From Streptomyces diastatochromogenes (GTDB taxonomy: Bacteria > Actinomycetota > Actinomycetes > Streptomycetales > Streptomycetaceae): 64,000 bases of DNA. A program made the position numbers and the translations under genes. Positions 42,988 to 51,628 of the stretch are shown here, piece after piece; position 1 is the stretch's first letter; every line of letters starts with the position of its first letter. The stretch is from the NCBI RefSeq assembly GCF_002242805.1, contig NZ_MCGQ01000016.1:481-64480 (forward strand). Direction: 5' to 3'. Below the pieces are notes generated by a model that worked only from the letters and a program-made list of their open reading frames with translations, was not told the DNA's origin and ran no database searches.

Positions 42988-43012
42988 CCAGGGCGCCGGG
43001 TACGGTCTAGCC

Positions 43013-43600
43013 ATGGCACCGCCCACCGAGACCCTGACCGCCGAGCGCATCCTCGAAGCGACCGAGGAGGTGCTGCGCCGCCACGGCCCGGCCAAGGCCA
43101 CCGTGGTCGACGTGGCCCGCGCGCTCGGCGTCAGCCACGGCAGCGTCTACCGGCACTTCCGCACCAAGGCGGCGCTGCGCGAGGCGGTCACCAAGCGGTG
43201 GCTGGACCGGACCTCGGAGAAACTCGCCGTCATCGTCGCCGGGGACGGCACCCCCGAGGACCGGCTGCGGGCCTGGCTGGCGGCGCTGTTCGAGGCCAAG
43301 CGGCACAAGGCGGGCGACGACCCCGAGCTGTTCGCCACCTACACGGTGCTGACCGACGAGAGCGGCACGGCGGTCGGCGAGCACCTCGCCGACCTGACCT
43401 CCCAGCTGACCCGGATCATCCAGGACGGCGTCACCGCCGGCGCCTTCACCGCGCCCGACCCGGCCGCCACCGCCCGCGCGGTCTTCCAGGCCACGGGCCG
43501 CTTCCACGACCCGGGCTACGCACGCGAGTGGCAGCAGCCCGGAGTCGAGGAGGAGTTCACCGCGGTGGTGGACCTGCTGCTGCGCGGTCTGCTCACCTGA
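43013..43600 (+). CDS. TetR-family transcriptional regulator
   Basis: A 195-residue repressor. The N-terminal helix-turn-helix (about 10-58) reads AERILEATEEVLRRHGPAKA and LGVSHGSVYRHFRTKAALRE. The C-terminal ligand-binding part contains RLRAWLAALFEAKRHKAG and ESGTAVGEHLADL. It follows the reductase by 25 bases and probably controls it through the inverted repeat at 41931-41954. The last 8 bases of the gene overlap the 3' end of the opposite-strand sugar dehydrogenase gene. Confidence 0.93.
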   Translation: MAPPTETLTAERILEATEEVLRRHGPAKATVVDVARALGVSHGSVYRHFRTKAALREAVTKRWLDRTSEKLAVIVAGDGTPEDRLRAWLAALFEAKRHKAGDDPELFATYTVLTDESGTAVGEHLADLTSQLTRIIQDGVTAGAFTAPDPAATARAVFQATGRFHDPGYAREWQQPGVEEEFTAVVDLLLRGLLT

Positions 43601-44714
43601 CGGTGACTTTGAGGATCCTGTCGAGCTGGTAGCCGTTCCGGGCGGTGGCGAGCCAGAGTTCGTTCGCGCCGGGGACCTTGACGAGGGCGCGGAGCTTTCC
43701 GTAGGCGCCGCTGTAGAACGAGGTCAGCTTGCCGACGCTCTTCCCGTCGGCGTTGATCGGCAGCCGCCACAGCCGCGCTCCGCGGATCGTCGACGCGTAG
43801 ACGGCGTTGTCGACGACGGCCAACTGGGCGGGCACGCCTCCCTCGCCCGGCTTCCACACCGCCTTGGGGCCGGTCATCCCCGCGGTGGAGCAGGCCCCCT
43901 CGCAGGTGGGCCAGCCGTAGTTGGCGCCCGGCTGGACGAGATTGAGTTCGTCCCAGGCGTCCGCGCCGATCTCGGACTCCCACAGCCTCCCCCGGGCGTC
44001 CCAGGCGAGACCCTGGGGGTTGCGGTGGCCGAGGCTGTAGACACGGTTGCCGAACGGGTTGCCCGGCGCCGCGGCGCCGGTCCTGGTGATGCGCAGGATC
44101 TTCCCGTTGAGCGAGTTCCTGTCCTGCGCCAGGGCACCTTGGCGGGCCTCGCCGGTGGTGACGTACAGGTATCCGTCGGGGCCGAAGGCGATGCGGCCGC
44201 CGTTGTGGTCGCCGCCCCGCTTGATTCCGCCGAGGACGACGGTGTAGCCGCTGAGCGAGGTGCCGTCGAAGCGCATCTTCGCGACCCGTGTGTCGGCGGC
44301 GGCGGTGTGGACGAAGAACACGTCCTGATCCGTCGTCCCGTTCCAGGTGGGGGAGGGGGTGACGCCCAGCAGTCCGCCGTTGCCCACGCCGGCGCTAGCG
44401 GTGCCGTTGACCGTGTTCGGCACCGTGCCCACCTTCTTGCGGGAGCCGTCGCGCCCCTGGAGCCACACCGTGTGGTTGTGACGCTCCGTCACCAGCGCCT
44501 TCTGTCCGTCGGGCAGGAAGGAGATGCCCCAGGGCTCCGACCACCCGGCGGACAGGGTGGAGACGGCCGACGGCGCGGTCCCGTCGGCCGGGGCCTGAGC
44601 CGCCCCGGCCGCCGGTGCCCACTGCACGGCGCAGACGGCGAGGAGGGCGGTGGCGGTGGTGAGGGCGGCTACGCCCGGGCGGACACGATGCGCCGAATGC
44701 GCGAAGCGTGACAT
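43593..44714 (-). CDS. Secreted PQQ-dependent sugar dehydrogenase-like protein
   Basis: A 373-residue exported beta-propeller protein. The signal peptide covers about residues 1-45 (hydrophobic ALTTATALLAVCAVQW). SEPWGISFLPDGQKALVTER opens the soluble glucose/sorbosone dehydrogenase domain. RGGDHNGGRIAFGPDGYLYV, GHRNPQGLAWDARGRLWESE and GANYGWPTCEG are family hallmarks. It probably oxidises sugars with PQQ in the cell envelope. ATG at 44714 follows a GGGAG site. Two Cys (CEGAC) may form a disulfide. Confidence 0.88.
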   Translation of the reverse strand: MSRFAHSAHRVRPGVAALTTATALLAVCAVQWAPAAGAAQAPADGTAPSAVSTLSAGWSEPWGISFLPDGQKALVTERHNHTVWLQGRDGSRKKVGTVPNTVNGTASAGVGNGGLLGVTPSPTWNGTTDQDVFFVHTAAADTRVAKMRFDGTSLSGYTVVLGGIKRGGDHNGGRIAFGPDGYLYVTTGEARQGALAQDRNSLNGKILRITRTGAAAPGNPFGNRVYSLGHRNPQGLAWDARGRLWESEIGADAWDELNLVQPGANYGWPTCEGACSTAGMTGPKAVWKPGEGGVPAQLAVVDNAVYASTIRGARLWRLPINADGKSVGKLTSFYSGAYGKLRALVKVPGANELWLATARNGYQLDRILKVTVR

Positions 44715-44841
44715 TCTGCTCCCTTTTCTGGCGAGATGCGGGGCAATGGCCATTGGAGTATCGAAGGCCCGTGGAGACGCGGGCCACTTGAACTCCCCCA
44801 ACCGGCGGCCCCGGTTTCCCCGCACGGACGACGGCCCGGCC

Positions 44842-45987
44842 CTAGCCGCCCGCCGCACACCGCCAGAAGTCCCGCATCAACGGTGTCGGTGTCGGGTCGG
44901 CCATGCCGACCTGGGTGAGGAGCAGTGCGATCGTGCCGGTGGCCGGGACGAGGTGGGCCGTGGTGCCGGTGCCGCCGACCCAGCCGTAGCGGCCGGGTAC
45001 GTTCCAGGGGTCGCACGGAGTGACGTCGACCTGGCCGCCGTAACCCCAGCCCTGGCCCTCCAGGAAGAGGCGGCCGATCTCCCGCTGGTGGGCGCTGAGG
45101 TGATTGCTCGTCATCCGGCTCACCGAGGTGGGCGACAGCAGCCGCCGACCGTTCGCCTCACCGGCACCCAGCAGCATCCGGGCGAAGGCCAGGTAGTCGT
45201 CGGCCGTCGAGACGAGCCCCCCGCCGCCGGACGGGAAGGCGGGGACCCGGCTCCACTCGCCGCCCGGGGTGTCCGCGACCTCCAGGGTGCGGCCTGCGCC
45301 CCGCCGGTAGTACGTGGTGAACCGGTCCCGCTCGGCCGCCGGCACCTCGAACGCCGTGTCCGTCATGCCCAGCGGCTCGAAGATCCGCTCGGCCAGGAAC
45401 TCCGGGAGGCCCCGGCCCGACACCCGCGCGATCAGCACACCCTGCAGATCGGAGCAGGTGCCGTAGAGCCAGGCCTCGCCCGGCTGGTAGAGCAGCGGCA
45501 CCCGCGCCAGGTCGGCCAGCCAGACGTCCGGGGCCGGGTAGGCCTGTGGGGCGCGGCCGTCCTTCTGGACCTCGAACAGCGCCCGCACCGCCGGCAGGGC
45601 GAAGTCGGAGGGGAAGCCCCAGCCGGCCCGGGAGGAGAGCAGGTCCTCGACCGTGATCGGACGGGCCGCCGGCACCAGGTCGTCCAGCGGACTCGCGGGC
45701 GTCCGCACGGCCATCGGCTTCGCCAGCTCCGGCAGCCACGCGTCCACCGGATCGTCGAGACCGATCCGGCCCTCCTCCACCAGCATCAGCACCGCCGCCG
45801 CGGTCACCGGCTTGGTGATCGAGGCGATCCGGAAGAGCGAGTCCCGGGCCATGGGTGACTCGCCCCCGACGTCCGCATGGCCGACGGCCACCACCTCGAC
45901 CTCGTCCCCGCGGGCGACCAGGGCCACCGCGCCGGGCACGGTCCCGTCGTCCACGTACCGGCGCAGGGTGTCGTGCAGTGCGGTCAT
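44842..45987 (-). CDS. Beta-lactamase-family serine hydrolase
   Basis: A 381-residue class C beta-lactamase/esterase-like protein. The catalytic SITK (SxxK) motif lies in FRIASITKPVTAAAVLML. The second motif is near WLYGTCSDLQG, where YxN is replaced by YGT. The third motif (KTG-like) reads VGGTGTTAHLVP. There is no signal peptide, so it may act in the cytoplasm as an esterase or D-aminopeptidase. It lies upstream of the sugar dehydrogenase on the same strand, 127 bases away. Confidence 0.9.
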   Translation of the reverse strand: MTALHDTLRRYVDDGTVPGAVALVARGDEVEVVAVGHADVGGESPMARDSLFRIASITKPVTAAAVLMLVEEGRIGLDDPVDAWLPELAKPMAVRTPASPLDDLVPAARPITVEDLLSSRAGWGFPSDFALPAVRALFEVQKDGRAPQAYPAPDVWLADLARVPLLYQPGEAWLYGTCSDLQGVLIARVSGRGLPEFLAERIFEPLGMTDTAFEVPAAERDRFTTYYRRGAGRTLEVADTPGGEWSRVPAFPSGGGGLVSTADDYLAFARMLLGAGEANGRRLLSPTSVSRMTSNHLSAHQREIGRLFLEGQGWGYGGQVDVTPCDPWNVPGRYGWVGGTGTTAHLVPATGTIALLLTQVGMADPTPTPLMRDFWRCAAGG

Positions 45988-46068
45988 GGTCCTGGGCCCT
46001 CCGGTCAGCCGTCGTCGTCGTACGTACGACTCCTGCCGCCGCCGGAAGTCATCGCCCGTACCCGGACG

Positions 46069-46293
46069 TCAGCGGGACGGCTGCCGGGTGGCCGCCGGGT
46101 CCACCGTCGCCTGATGGGCCTCGGCCAGATGCTCCTCCGCCTTCAGCCAGGGCAGGAACTGGGCGCCCTTGCGCCAGCCGCAGGTGTCGCACTTGATCGT
46201 GCGCTGCACACCCGTGCGCTGCACCCGGACCACGTGCTCCCGGCCGTGCTGGTCCCACCGGCTGACCTTGCTCGTGCTGTTGTCCTGCGGCAT
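46069..46293 (-). CDS. Small protein with a single C2H2-type zinc-finger-like motif
   Basis: A 74-residue protein. The sequence TIKCDTCGWRKGAQF followed by EEHLAEAHQATVD gives a Cys-x2-Cys...His-x4-His spacing, as in small zinc fingers. The basic N-terminal half (SKVSRWDQHGREHVVRVQRT) could contact nucleic acid. GGGAGG precedes the ATG at 46293. Function is unknown. It lies between the serine hydrolase and MFS genes. Confidence 0.72.
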   Translation of the reverse strand: MPQDNSTSKVSRWDQHGREHVVRVQRTGVQRTIKCDTCGWRKGAQFLPWLKAEEHLAEAHQATVDPAATRQPSR

Positions 46294-46406
46294 GACGCCT
46301 CCCTGCGTCGGGCACACCTCGACCACACCTCGACGGCAGGAGTGTGCAGCAGGACCAACATCGACAGGGGGTCATTCACAGCGAGTTGGCCAAGCCGTGT
46401 CCCGGC

Positions 46407-47834
46407 TCAGCCGACCGTGCGGGGCAGCCGCAGGCTGAGCAGGCCGGTCAGGACGATCCCGGCCAGCTGCACCAGCAGGGTGATGACCAGCGCGTCCCGC
46501 ATGCCCAGGTGCGGGACGAGGGTGAGGAAGAGGGTGCCGAGGGTGGCCACGCCCAGGGCGAGGGCGGACTGCTGCGTGGTCACCATCACACCGCTGCCGA
46601 CGCCCGCCCGGGCCGGCGGCATCTCGGACATCACGATCCGCATCACGTTGGGGAGCTGGAGTGCCTGCCCGGCACCGGCGACGGCCACGCCCGGCAGCAG
46701 CGAGACGAGGTCCAGGTGCGGCCAGTCCCGCCACGCGGCGAGGACGATCAGCAGCACGCCCACGCCCTGCAGGACGGAGCCGGCGGTGACCACCCGGGTG
46801 CCGTACCGGGCGATGAGGCGCGGCCCGGCGAGCGAGACGAACAGGAACACCACGGCCATCGGCGCGAGCGCGAGCCCCGCCCGCACCGGCCCGAGCCCGG
46901 CCCCCTGCTGCAGCGCCAGCGCGATGACGAACATGAACCCGCTGAAGCCGATCGAGAACGGCAGCATCAGCACCAGCCCCCGCCGCAGCGACGCCAGCGC
47001 GAACAGGCTCGGCGGCACCAGCGGGGTCCGCCCCTGCCGGTCCGCCCGCCGCTCCACCGCGTAGAACGCGGCCGCGGCGATCGGGAACGCGGCCAGCGAC
47101 AGCCACGTCCACAGCGGCCAGCCCGCCGCCCGTCCCTCGGTGAGCGGGGCGAGCAGCGTCAGCAGGGACACCGCGAGCAGGACGGTGCCGGGCCCGTCGA
47201 CCGGCTCCGGGCGCTGCGACCGGGTCTCCGGTACGAACCGCACGGCCAGCACCAGCCCCAGCAGCACGACCGGCACGTTGACGAGGAAGATCGCCCGCCA
47301 CCCGCTCCCGGCGAGGTCCGCGGCGACCAGCACGCCGCCCAGGATCTGCCCCGCCACCATCGACAGCCCGGCCGTGGCGCCGTACAGACTCATGGCCTTG
47401 GCCCGCCGGCCGCCGCTCGTGGCGGCCTGGATGGTGGCGAGCACCTGCGGCAGCATGGCCGCCGCCGACGCGCCCTGCGCGACCCGCGCCGCGACCAGGC
47501 TCCAGGCACCCGGTGCCAGCCCGCACGCCAGCGAGGTCAGCCCGAAGGCGGCCATGCCCCCGAGGAACAGCCGGCGCCGCCCGAACAGGTCCCCGAGCCG
47601 CCCGCCGAGCACGAGCAGCACGGCGTAGGCGACCCCGTACCCGGCCACGACCAGTTCGAGCACGGCCTCACCCGCGGCGAGATCGGCACCGATGGTGGGC
47701 AGGGCGACATTGACGATGAAGAAGTCGACCAGCGGCAGCGCCGCGGCCAGCAGCACGGTGAACAGCCCCGGCCCGCTCAGCACAGGGGATACCGCCCGGG
47801 CACGGACGGCAGAAGTCGTGACGGTCTCTGTCAT
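46407..47834 (-). CDS. MFS multidrug/antibiotic exporter (DHA2-like)
   Basis: A 475-residue transporter with about 14 hydrophobic helices. LVDFFIVNVALPTIGADLAA is the usual DHA2 N-terminal motif, LGGRLGDLFGRRRLFLGGMA is the MFS loop 2-3 motif, and GGVLVAADLAGSGWRAIFLV is the motif-C-like region. It probably exports drugs by proton antiport. The XRE-type regulator divergent to it (47936) and the inverted repeats between them suggest local control. Confidence 0.92.
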   Translation of the reverse strand: MTETVTTSAVRARAVSPVLSGPGLFTVLLAAALPLVDFFIVNVALPTIGADLAAGEAVLELVVAGYGVAYAVLLVLGGRLGDLFGRRRLFLGGMAAFGLTSLACGLAPGAWSLVAARVAQGASAAAMLPQVLATIQAATSGGRRAKAMSLYGATAGLSMVAGQILGGVLVAADLAGSGWRAIFLVNVPVVLLGLVLAVRFVPETRSQRPEPVDGPGTVLLAVSLLTLLAPLTEGRAAGWPLWTWLSLAAFPIAAAAFYAVERRADRQGRTPLVPPSLFALASLRRGLVLMLPFSIGFSGFMFVIALALQQGAGLGPVRAGLALAPMAVVFLFVSLAGPRLIARYGTRVVTAGSVLQGVGVLLIVLAAWRDWPHLDLVSLLPGVAVAGAGQALQLPNVMRIVMSEMPPARAGVGSGVMVTTQQSALALGVATLGTLFLTLVPHLGMRDALVITLLVQLAGIVLTGLLSLRLPRTVG

Positions 47835-47861
47835 GCCTCCGAGCCTGCGCGCGCCCTCAGA

Positions 47862-47895
47862 CTGGTACCAGAGTCTTCTTGTCCTGGTACAAGAA
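47862..47895. promoter_or_regulatory. Operator-like repeats between MFS and XRE genes
   Basis: A CTGGTACCAG palindrome (47862-47871) is followed by the inverted repeat TTCTTGT-cctggt-ACAAGAA (47876-47895), whose centre repeats CTGGTAC. These lie in the 101-base divergent spacer and are candidate binding sites for the XRE protein. Confidence 0.6.
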
Positions 47896-47935
47896 CCACC
47901 TGGAAACAGCTTCAGCGCGGAGGCACCCTGTACGT

Positions 47936-48820
47936 ATGACCACCATGGCCCAGGAGACCGCCGCCCCGGTGACGCGAGGTTCGGAGATCCGCCGGCACGA
48001 GCTGGCCGCCTTCCTGCGCAGCCGGCGTGAGCGCATCGCCCCCGAGCAGGTCGGGCTGCCCCGCGGCACCCGGCGCCGCACCCCCGGCCTGCGCCGGGAG
48101 GAGGTCGCCCAGCTCTCCGCGGTCGGCGTGACCTGGTACACCTGGCTCGAGCAGTCCCGCGACATCCAGGTCTCCGTGCAGGTCCTGGACGCCCTGGCCC
48201 GCACCCTGATGCTGGACGCCAGCGAGCGCGCCCACCTCTTCCAGCTGGCCGGCGCCACCGACCCGACCCCCGCCGCGAGCTGCCCCAGCGTCACCCCGGC
48301 CCTGCGCGAGGTGCTCCGCGCACTGGAGCCGATCCCCGCCTGCATCCAGAACAGCCGCTACGACATCGTCGCCTACAACCGCACCTATGCCCTCCTCCTG
48401 GGCGACCTGGACGAGGTCCCGCCGGAGGACCGCAACTGCATGCTGCTCGCGTACACGAACAGCGACTGGCGCGCGGCGATCGTGCACCGCGAGGAGACCC
48501 TGCGGCTGATGGCCGCACGCCTGCGCGCCTCCATGGCCGGCCACCTCGGCGAGCCCGCCTGGAAGATGCTCCTCAAGCGCCTGGAAGCGGAGTCCCCCGA
48601 GTTCCGCGAGAACTGGGAGCGCTACGAGGTGGTGGGCACCCGCACCAAGACCAAGGAGTTCCTCAACCCGTACGTGGGCCTCCTGATCCTGGAGCACACG
48701 GATCTGTGGCTGGGGCCGGAGGCGGGGGCCCGGATGGTGACGTACAGCCCGAAGAACGAGGAGACACGAGAGCGCCTGGAGAAGCTGCACGACATAGCAA
48801 AGGGCAAGCTGACTCCCTAA
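47936..48820 (+). CDS. XRE-family regulator with MmyB-like ligand-binding domain
   Basis: About 294 residues. The N-terminal HTH (about 15-85) reads RHELAAFLRSRRERIAPEQV and RRREEVAQLSAVGVTWYTWL in outline (R-R-R-E-E-V, G-V-T-W-Y-T). The C-terminal MmyB-like PAS-type domain (about 110-285) includes PACIQNSRYDIVAYNRTYAL and KTKEFLNPYVG. Such proteins regulate divergent transporter or reductase genes by binding small hydrophobic ligands. Start is ATG 47936; ATG 47945 is an alternative. It probably controls the divergent MFS gene. Confidence 0.9.
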   Translation: MTTMAQETAAPVTRGSEIRRHELAAFLRSRRERIAPEQVGLPRGTRRRTPGLRREEVAQLSAVGVTWYTWLEQSRDIQVSVQVLDALARTLMLDASERAHLFQLAGATDPTPAASCPSVTPALREVLRALEPIPACIQNSRYDIVAYNRTYALLLGDLDEVPPEDRNCMLLAYTNSDWRAAIVHREETLRLMAARLRASMAGHLGEPAWKMLLKRLEAESPEFRENWERYEVVGTRTKTKEFLNPYVGLLILEHTDLWLGPEAGARMVTYSPKNEETRERLEKLHDIAKGKLTP

Positions 48821-48890
48821 GGGGCGCGGGGCTGTATCAATTTGCGGCTCCGCCGCGTGGGCGCGACCAGCCACGAACCACCCGCAGCTA
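48816..48890. repeat. Streptomyces intergenic repeat, copy B
   Basis: Shares AAGGGGCGCGGGG, GCGCGACCAGCCACGA and CCCGCAGC with copy A (32321-32368). A 25-base insert with the hairpin GCGGCTCCGCCGC separates the halves. It too lies between convergent genes (XRE regulator and MFS exporter). Confidence 0.65.
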
Positions 48891-50348
48891 GGCCCGCTCA
48901 GCAGCCCCCACAACCTGTCGCACCTCAGCCGACTCCAACTTCTCGGCCGTACGCTCAGCAGTCCCCCGAGCCCACCGCCCACTGGTGACAAAGCCCAGCA
49001 CCAGCACGGCCAGCCCACACCCCGTAAGCACCCACCACCCGGGCCGGGCGGCCGAAACGAACACGTCCCCGTACGACGACGAGCCGATCCCGGCAGCAAG
49101 CACCGCTCCCACTATCGCCACCCCCAACGTCTGCCCCAACTGCCTGCTGGTGGAGGCAACCGCAGCCGCGACCCCCGCCTGAGCCCGCGGCATCCCCGAC
49201 ACCGCCGTGTTCGTGATCGGCGCGTTGACGAACCCGAACCCGATCCCGAACAGCACATACCCGGCGAACAGCGTGGCATTGGATGTCTCCGCCTCGAACG
49301 CGGCGAACAGCACCCCAGTCGCGGTCATCGCGGCGCCTGCCACCAGCAACGGCAACCGCGGCCCCCGGCTGCCCACCAGCCGTCCGGACAGCGGCGCGCA
49401 CAGGAAGCACGGCGCGGCCATCGGCAGCATCCACAGGCCCGCGTGCAGGGCGTCGAGGCCGCGCACGTTCTGCAGGTACAGCGTGGACAGGAACAGGAAG
49501 CCGCCCAGCGCGGCGAACGCGCTGATCGCGATCACGGTGGCCCCGCTGAACGGAGCGGAGCGGAAGAAGCGCAGGTCGATGAGGGGTTCGGCGCGCCGGG
49601 GCTCGTACCGGAGCAGCGCGAGCAGAGCGGCGCAGGCCACCACGGCGAAGGGGACGACCGTGCCGGGGCCCGAGTCCGGGGCCTCGATGATCGCGTAGGT
49701 CAGCGAGCCGAACAGGGCGATCACCAGCACCTGGCCGACCGGGTCGGGGCGGCGGGCCCTGGGTGCTCGGGACTCGGGGACGAAGCGCAGGGTGAGCAGC
49801 AGGGCCGCGAGGCCGACCGGGAGGTTGACCCAGAAGATGGAGCGCCAGCCGACCGACTCCACGAGCAGGCCGCCGGCCAGCGGTCCGGCCGCCATGGAGA
49901 TGCCGACCACACCACCCCAGACGCCGATCGCGCGGGCGCGCTCGCGTGGGTCGGTGAAGGTGTTGGTGATGATCGACATGGCGACCGGGTTGAGCATCGA
50001 GCCGCCGACCGCCTGGACCATGCGGAAGACGACCAGCAGTTCCAGGTTCGGCGCGAGCGAGCACAGCAGGGAGCCGATGGAGAAGACGACCAGGCCCGCC
50101 ATGAAGACCTTCTTGCGGCCGATCCGGTCGGCCGTGGAGCCCGCGAGCATCAGCAGCGAGGCCAGTACCAGGGTGTAGGCGTCGATCGTCCACTGCAGGC
50201 CGGAGGTGGGGGCGTCCAGGTCGCGCTGCACCGAGGGCAGCGCCACGTTCAGGACGGTGTTGTCGAGGCTCACGATCAGCAGGCTCATGCAGCAGATCGC
50301 GAGCACGAGCAGACGTCGGCGGTGGCTCAGCTCGGGCATGGGGCCCAT
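48888..50348 (-). CDS. MFS multidrug exporter, DHA2 (14-helix) type
   Basis: A 486-residue transporter. LLIVSLDNTVLNVALPSVQR is the DHA2 N-terminal signature. TADRIGRKKVFMAGLVVFSI is the loop 2-3 motif, and ARAIGVWGGVVGISMAAGPL with GGLLVESVGWRSIFWVNLPV completes motif C. About 14 helices are present. ATG at 50348 lies after GTTGCTAACTAAT on the promoter side. It is divergent to dusB. No regulator is adjacent on this side. Confidence 0.93.
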   Translation of the reverse strand: MGPMPELSHRRRLLVLAICCMSLLIVSLDNTVLNVALPSVQRDLDAPTSGLQWTIDAYTLVLASLLMLAGSTADRIGRKKVFMAGLVVFSIGSLLCSLAPNLELLVVFRMVQAVGGSMLNPVAMSIITNTFTDPRERARAIGVWGGVVGISMAAGPLAGGLLVESVGWRSIFWVNLPVGLAALLLTLRFVPESRAPRARRPDPVGQVLVIALFGSLTYAIIEAPDSGPGTVVPFAVVACAALLALLRYEPRRAEPLIDLRFFRSAPFSGATVIAISAFAALGGFLFLSTLYLQNVRGLDALHAGLWMLPMAAPCFLCAPLSGRLVGSRGPRLPLLVAGAAMTATGVLFAAFEAETSNATLFAGYVLFGIGFGFVNAPITNTAVSGMPRAQAGVAAAVASTSRQLGQTLGVAIVGAVLAAGIGSSSYGDVFVSAARPGWWVLTGCGLAVLVLGFVTSGRWARGTAERTAEKLESAEVRQVVGAAERA

Positions 50349-50381
50349 CGTAGCCGATTTCGATAGTGTTGCTAACTAATG

Positions 50382-50406
50382 AGCCCGTGCCGAAGGCACT
50401 GATGGA
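50382..50406. repeat. 25-base repeat with GTGCC-GAA-GGCAC hairpin, copy 1 (upstream of dusB)
   Basis: The 25-mer starts AGCCCGTGCCG and ends GGCACTGATGGA. It matches 51217-51241 at 24 of 25 positions. It lies in the spacer between the divergent MFS and dusB genes. Confidence 0.65.
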
Positions 50407-50443
50407 TGCGTCATGATCACTGCCGATACGCGACAATGGGGCA

Positions 50444-51610
50444 ATGCCCATGCCCGAGTCCCCCTTGCAGATCGGCCCGCACACCGTGCAGCCGCCCGTC
50501 GTGCTCGCACCCATGGCGGGGATCACCAACGCGCCCTTCCGCACCCTGTGCAGGGAGTTCAGCGGCGGCAAGGGGCTGTTCGTCAGCGAGATGATCACGA
50601 CCCGGGCGCTGGTCGAGCGCAACGAGAAGACCATGCAGCTGATCCACTTCGACGCGACCGAGAAGCCGCGCTCGATCCAGTTGTACGGCGTCGACCCGGC
50701 GACCGTCGGCAAGGCCGTCCGCATGATCGCGGAGGAGGACCTCGCCGACCACATCGACCTGAACTTCGGCTGCCCGGTCCCGAAGGTGACGAGGAAGGGC
50801 GGCGGGTCCGCCCTCCCCTACAAGCGGAACCTGCTGCGCGCGATCCTGCGCGAGGCGGTCTCCGGCGCCGGTGACATCCCGGTCACGATGAAGATGCGCA
50901 AGGGCATCGACGACGACCACATCACCTACCTCGACGCCGGCCGCATCGCCGTCGAGGAGGGCGTCACGGCGATCGCGCTGCACGGCCGCACGGCTGCCCA
51001 GCACTACGGCGGCACGGCCGACTGGGACGCCATAGCCCGCCTGAAGGAGCACGTCCCGGAGCTCCCGGTGCTCGGCAACGGCGACATCTGGTCGGCCGAG
51101 GACGCGCTGCGGATGGTGCGGGAGACCGGCTGCGACGGGGTGGTCGTCGGACGCGGGTGCCTGGGACGGCCGTGGCTGTTCTCGGACCTGGTGGCGGCGT
51201 TCGAGGGGCGGACGGAAGCCCGTGCCGGAGGCACTGATGGACACAGTGCGCGTCCCGCTCTGCGTGAGGTGGCCGACGTCATGGTCCGCCACGCCACCCT
51301 CCTCGGCGAGTGGATCGGTGACGAGTCCCGGGGTGTCATCGACTTCCGCAAGCACGTGGCCTGGTACCTGAAGGGCTTCGCGGTCGGCTCCGAGATGCGC
51401 AAGCGGCTCGCGATCACGTCCTCGCTGGAGGAGCTGCGGGCGGGACTGGACGAGCTGGACCTCGACCAGCCCTGGCCGACCGGCGCGGACGGGCCTCGCG
51501 GCCGTACGTCCGGCAACAACCGGGTGGTGCTGCCGGACGGCTGGCTGAAGGACCCGTACGACTGCGCGGGCGTCAGCGAGGACGCGGAACTGGACACGTC
51601 CGGAGGCTGA
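50444..51610 (+). CDS. dusB: tRNA-dihydrouridine synthase DusB
   Basis: A 388-residue flavoenzyme that reduces uridines in tRNA. VVLAPMAGITNAPFRTLCRE is the FMN-binding N terminus, DLNFGCPVPKVTRKGGGSAL contains the catalytic Cys, and VTAIALHGRTAAQHYGG and LGNGDIWSAEDAL are the FMN phosphate-binding segments. Residues about 255-275 contain an extra stretch (GRTEARAGGTDGHSARPAL) encoded in part by the 25-base repeat copy at 51217-51241, absent from typical family members. The ATG at 50444 begins the usual reading frame. Confidence 0.95.
   Translation: MPMPESPLQIGPHTVQPPVVLAPMAGITNAPFRTLCREFSGGKGLFVSEMITTRALVERNEKTMQLIHFDATEKPRSIQLYGVDPATVGKAVRMIAEEDLADHIDLNFGCPVPKVTRKGGGSALPYKRNLLRAILREAVSGAGDIPVTMKMRKGIDDDHITYLDAGRIAVEEGVTAIALHGRTAAQHYGGTADWDAIARLKEHVPELPVLGNGDIWSAEDALRMVRETGCDGVVVGRGCLGRPWLFSDLVAAFEGRTEARAGGTDGHSARPALREVADVMVRHATLLGEWIGDESRGVIDFRKHVAWYLKGFAVGSEMRKRLAITSSLEELRAGLDELDLDQPWPTGADGPRGRTSGNNRVVLPDGWLKDPYDCAGVSEDAELDTSGG
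51217..51241. repeat. 25-base repeat, copy 2 (inside dusB)
   Basis: This copy matches 50382-50406 with one difference (GGA for GAA in the hairpin loop). It is translated within DusB and may be an inserted element. Confidence 0.65.
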
Positions 51611-51628
51611 CCGCTCCGAGGACTGGTC

